This document shows positions 23,926 through 24,199 of a stretch of 24,199 nucleotides of DNA, piece after piece. Position 1 is the stretch's first letter. Each line of letters begins with the position of its first letter. Where the stretch lies: positions 1 through 24,199 of the forward strand of contig CALKAQ010000002.1 in assembly GCA_937983075.1 (NCBI GenBank). Reading direction: 5' to 3'. Origin of the DNA: an uncultured bacterium. GTDB lineage: Bacteria > Bacillota > Limnochordia > DTU080 > JAAYLA01. The translations under genes and the position numbers were made by a program. Below the pieces are notes generated by a model that made no database searches, was not told where the DNA came from, and saw only the letters and a list, made by a program, of their open reading frames with translations.

Positions 23926-24199
23926 ATGAGACGACTGGGTTTGTTGAGCTTCACGCTGCTCATCGTAGCCTTGGTCGGATGGACGGCTTTCGGGGCGGCT
24001 CCGGCCATTGAAGGCGAAGTCGTCACCGGCGTTGACGCCGAGAGAGGGGTTTACATTCGCTTCCAAACCGAACGCGCTTCCCTGGCCCGGGTGGAATACG
24101 GGGTCGGGGATGAGCTCACGGACATGACCGGCGAAAATGTGTCGCACGGGACGGTTGTGATTCAGATGATGAATGATACGGTCAAAATCTTCCCCGGTG
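23926..24199 (+). CDS. start of a secreted protein, Fn3/phosphatase-N-like (truncated by window end)
   Basis: The frame opens at an ATG at 23926 with GAAGGAGGGG upstream and runs 91 codons to the window edge without a stop. Residues 1-24 form a signal peptide (basic start, hydrophobic core, AFGA end). The visible mature part contains IRFQTERASLARVEYG, a pattern found in fibronectin type III and purple-acid-phosphatase N-terminal domains. It begins 40 nt after the large secreted protein, so both are probably in one operon and work outside the cell. The catalytic part, if any, lies beyond the window. Confidence 0.75.
   Translation, partial: MRRLGLLSFTLLIVALVGWTAFGAAPAIEGEVVTGVDAERGVYIRFQTERASLARVEYGVGDELTDMTGENVSHGTVVIQMMNDTVKIFPG

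Noticed and set aside
22221..24026. 601-codon open frame on the minus strand
   Set aside because: It lies antisense to the large secreted protein, which has clear domains and signals. The translation shows no family motif, and long antisense frames are common in GC-rich DNA.

Overview
The window comes from the chromosome of an endospore-forming member of the Bacillota (Firmicutes) with fairly GC-rich coding DNA. The spore link rests on a complete GerA-type germinant receptor operon and a SpoIID-type protein. The cell-shape and division cluster includes MinE, which Bacillus lacks, so a clostridial, limnochordial or other deep-branching bacillotal lineage is more likely than Bacilli. This placement is an inference from gene content; no rRNA or other marker lies in the window.

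Layout. At 1-1185 there is a TPR-repeat protein, possibly truncated at its 5' end, with a very basic tail. Positions 1247-5502 on the minus strand hold a germinant-receptor operon in the order B-A-C, followed by a possible small membrane protein. Divergent from it, 5698-8579 carries a membrane-anchored SPOR-domain protein, a SpoIID-type peptidoglycan hydrolase and the Fe-S carrier ATPase Mrp. A bidirectional terminator separates mrp from the convergent thioredoxin reductase gene trxB (8637-9560), which has a strong minus-strand promoter.

Positions 9844-11432 hold a compact sulfur-transfer set: a CysO/MoaD-like carrier with residues beyond its Gly-Gly, a TusA-type carrier behind a near-consensus promoter, and a MoeB/ThiF-type activating enzyme, closed by an intrinsic terminator. 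Positions 11573-20520 form the conserved shape and septum-placement cluster maf-radC-mreB-mreC-mreD-mrdA-minC-minD-minE-rodA, ended by a 22-bp perfect hairpin. After an AT-rich leader, 20817-23885 encodes a 1022-residue secreted protein joining ThuA-like, sugar-dehydrogenase-like beta-propeller, PKD and carbohydrate-binding-like regions. The start of a second secreted protein runs off the window end.

How the parts work together. MreBCD, PBP2 and RodA form the elongasome and MinCDE positions the septum. The germinant receptor, SPOR protein and SpoIID-like enzyme belong to spore development and germination. Most genes are ordinary. The less ordinary points are the sulfur-carrier triad, the large secreted fusion, the small ORF behind gerC, the SPOR-SpoIID pair, and two long-loop inverted repeats that end just upstream of the moeB and rodA start regions. 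I saw no tRNA, rRNA, CRISPR array, insertion sequence or prophage gene.
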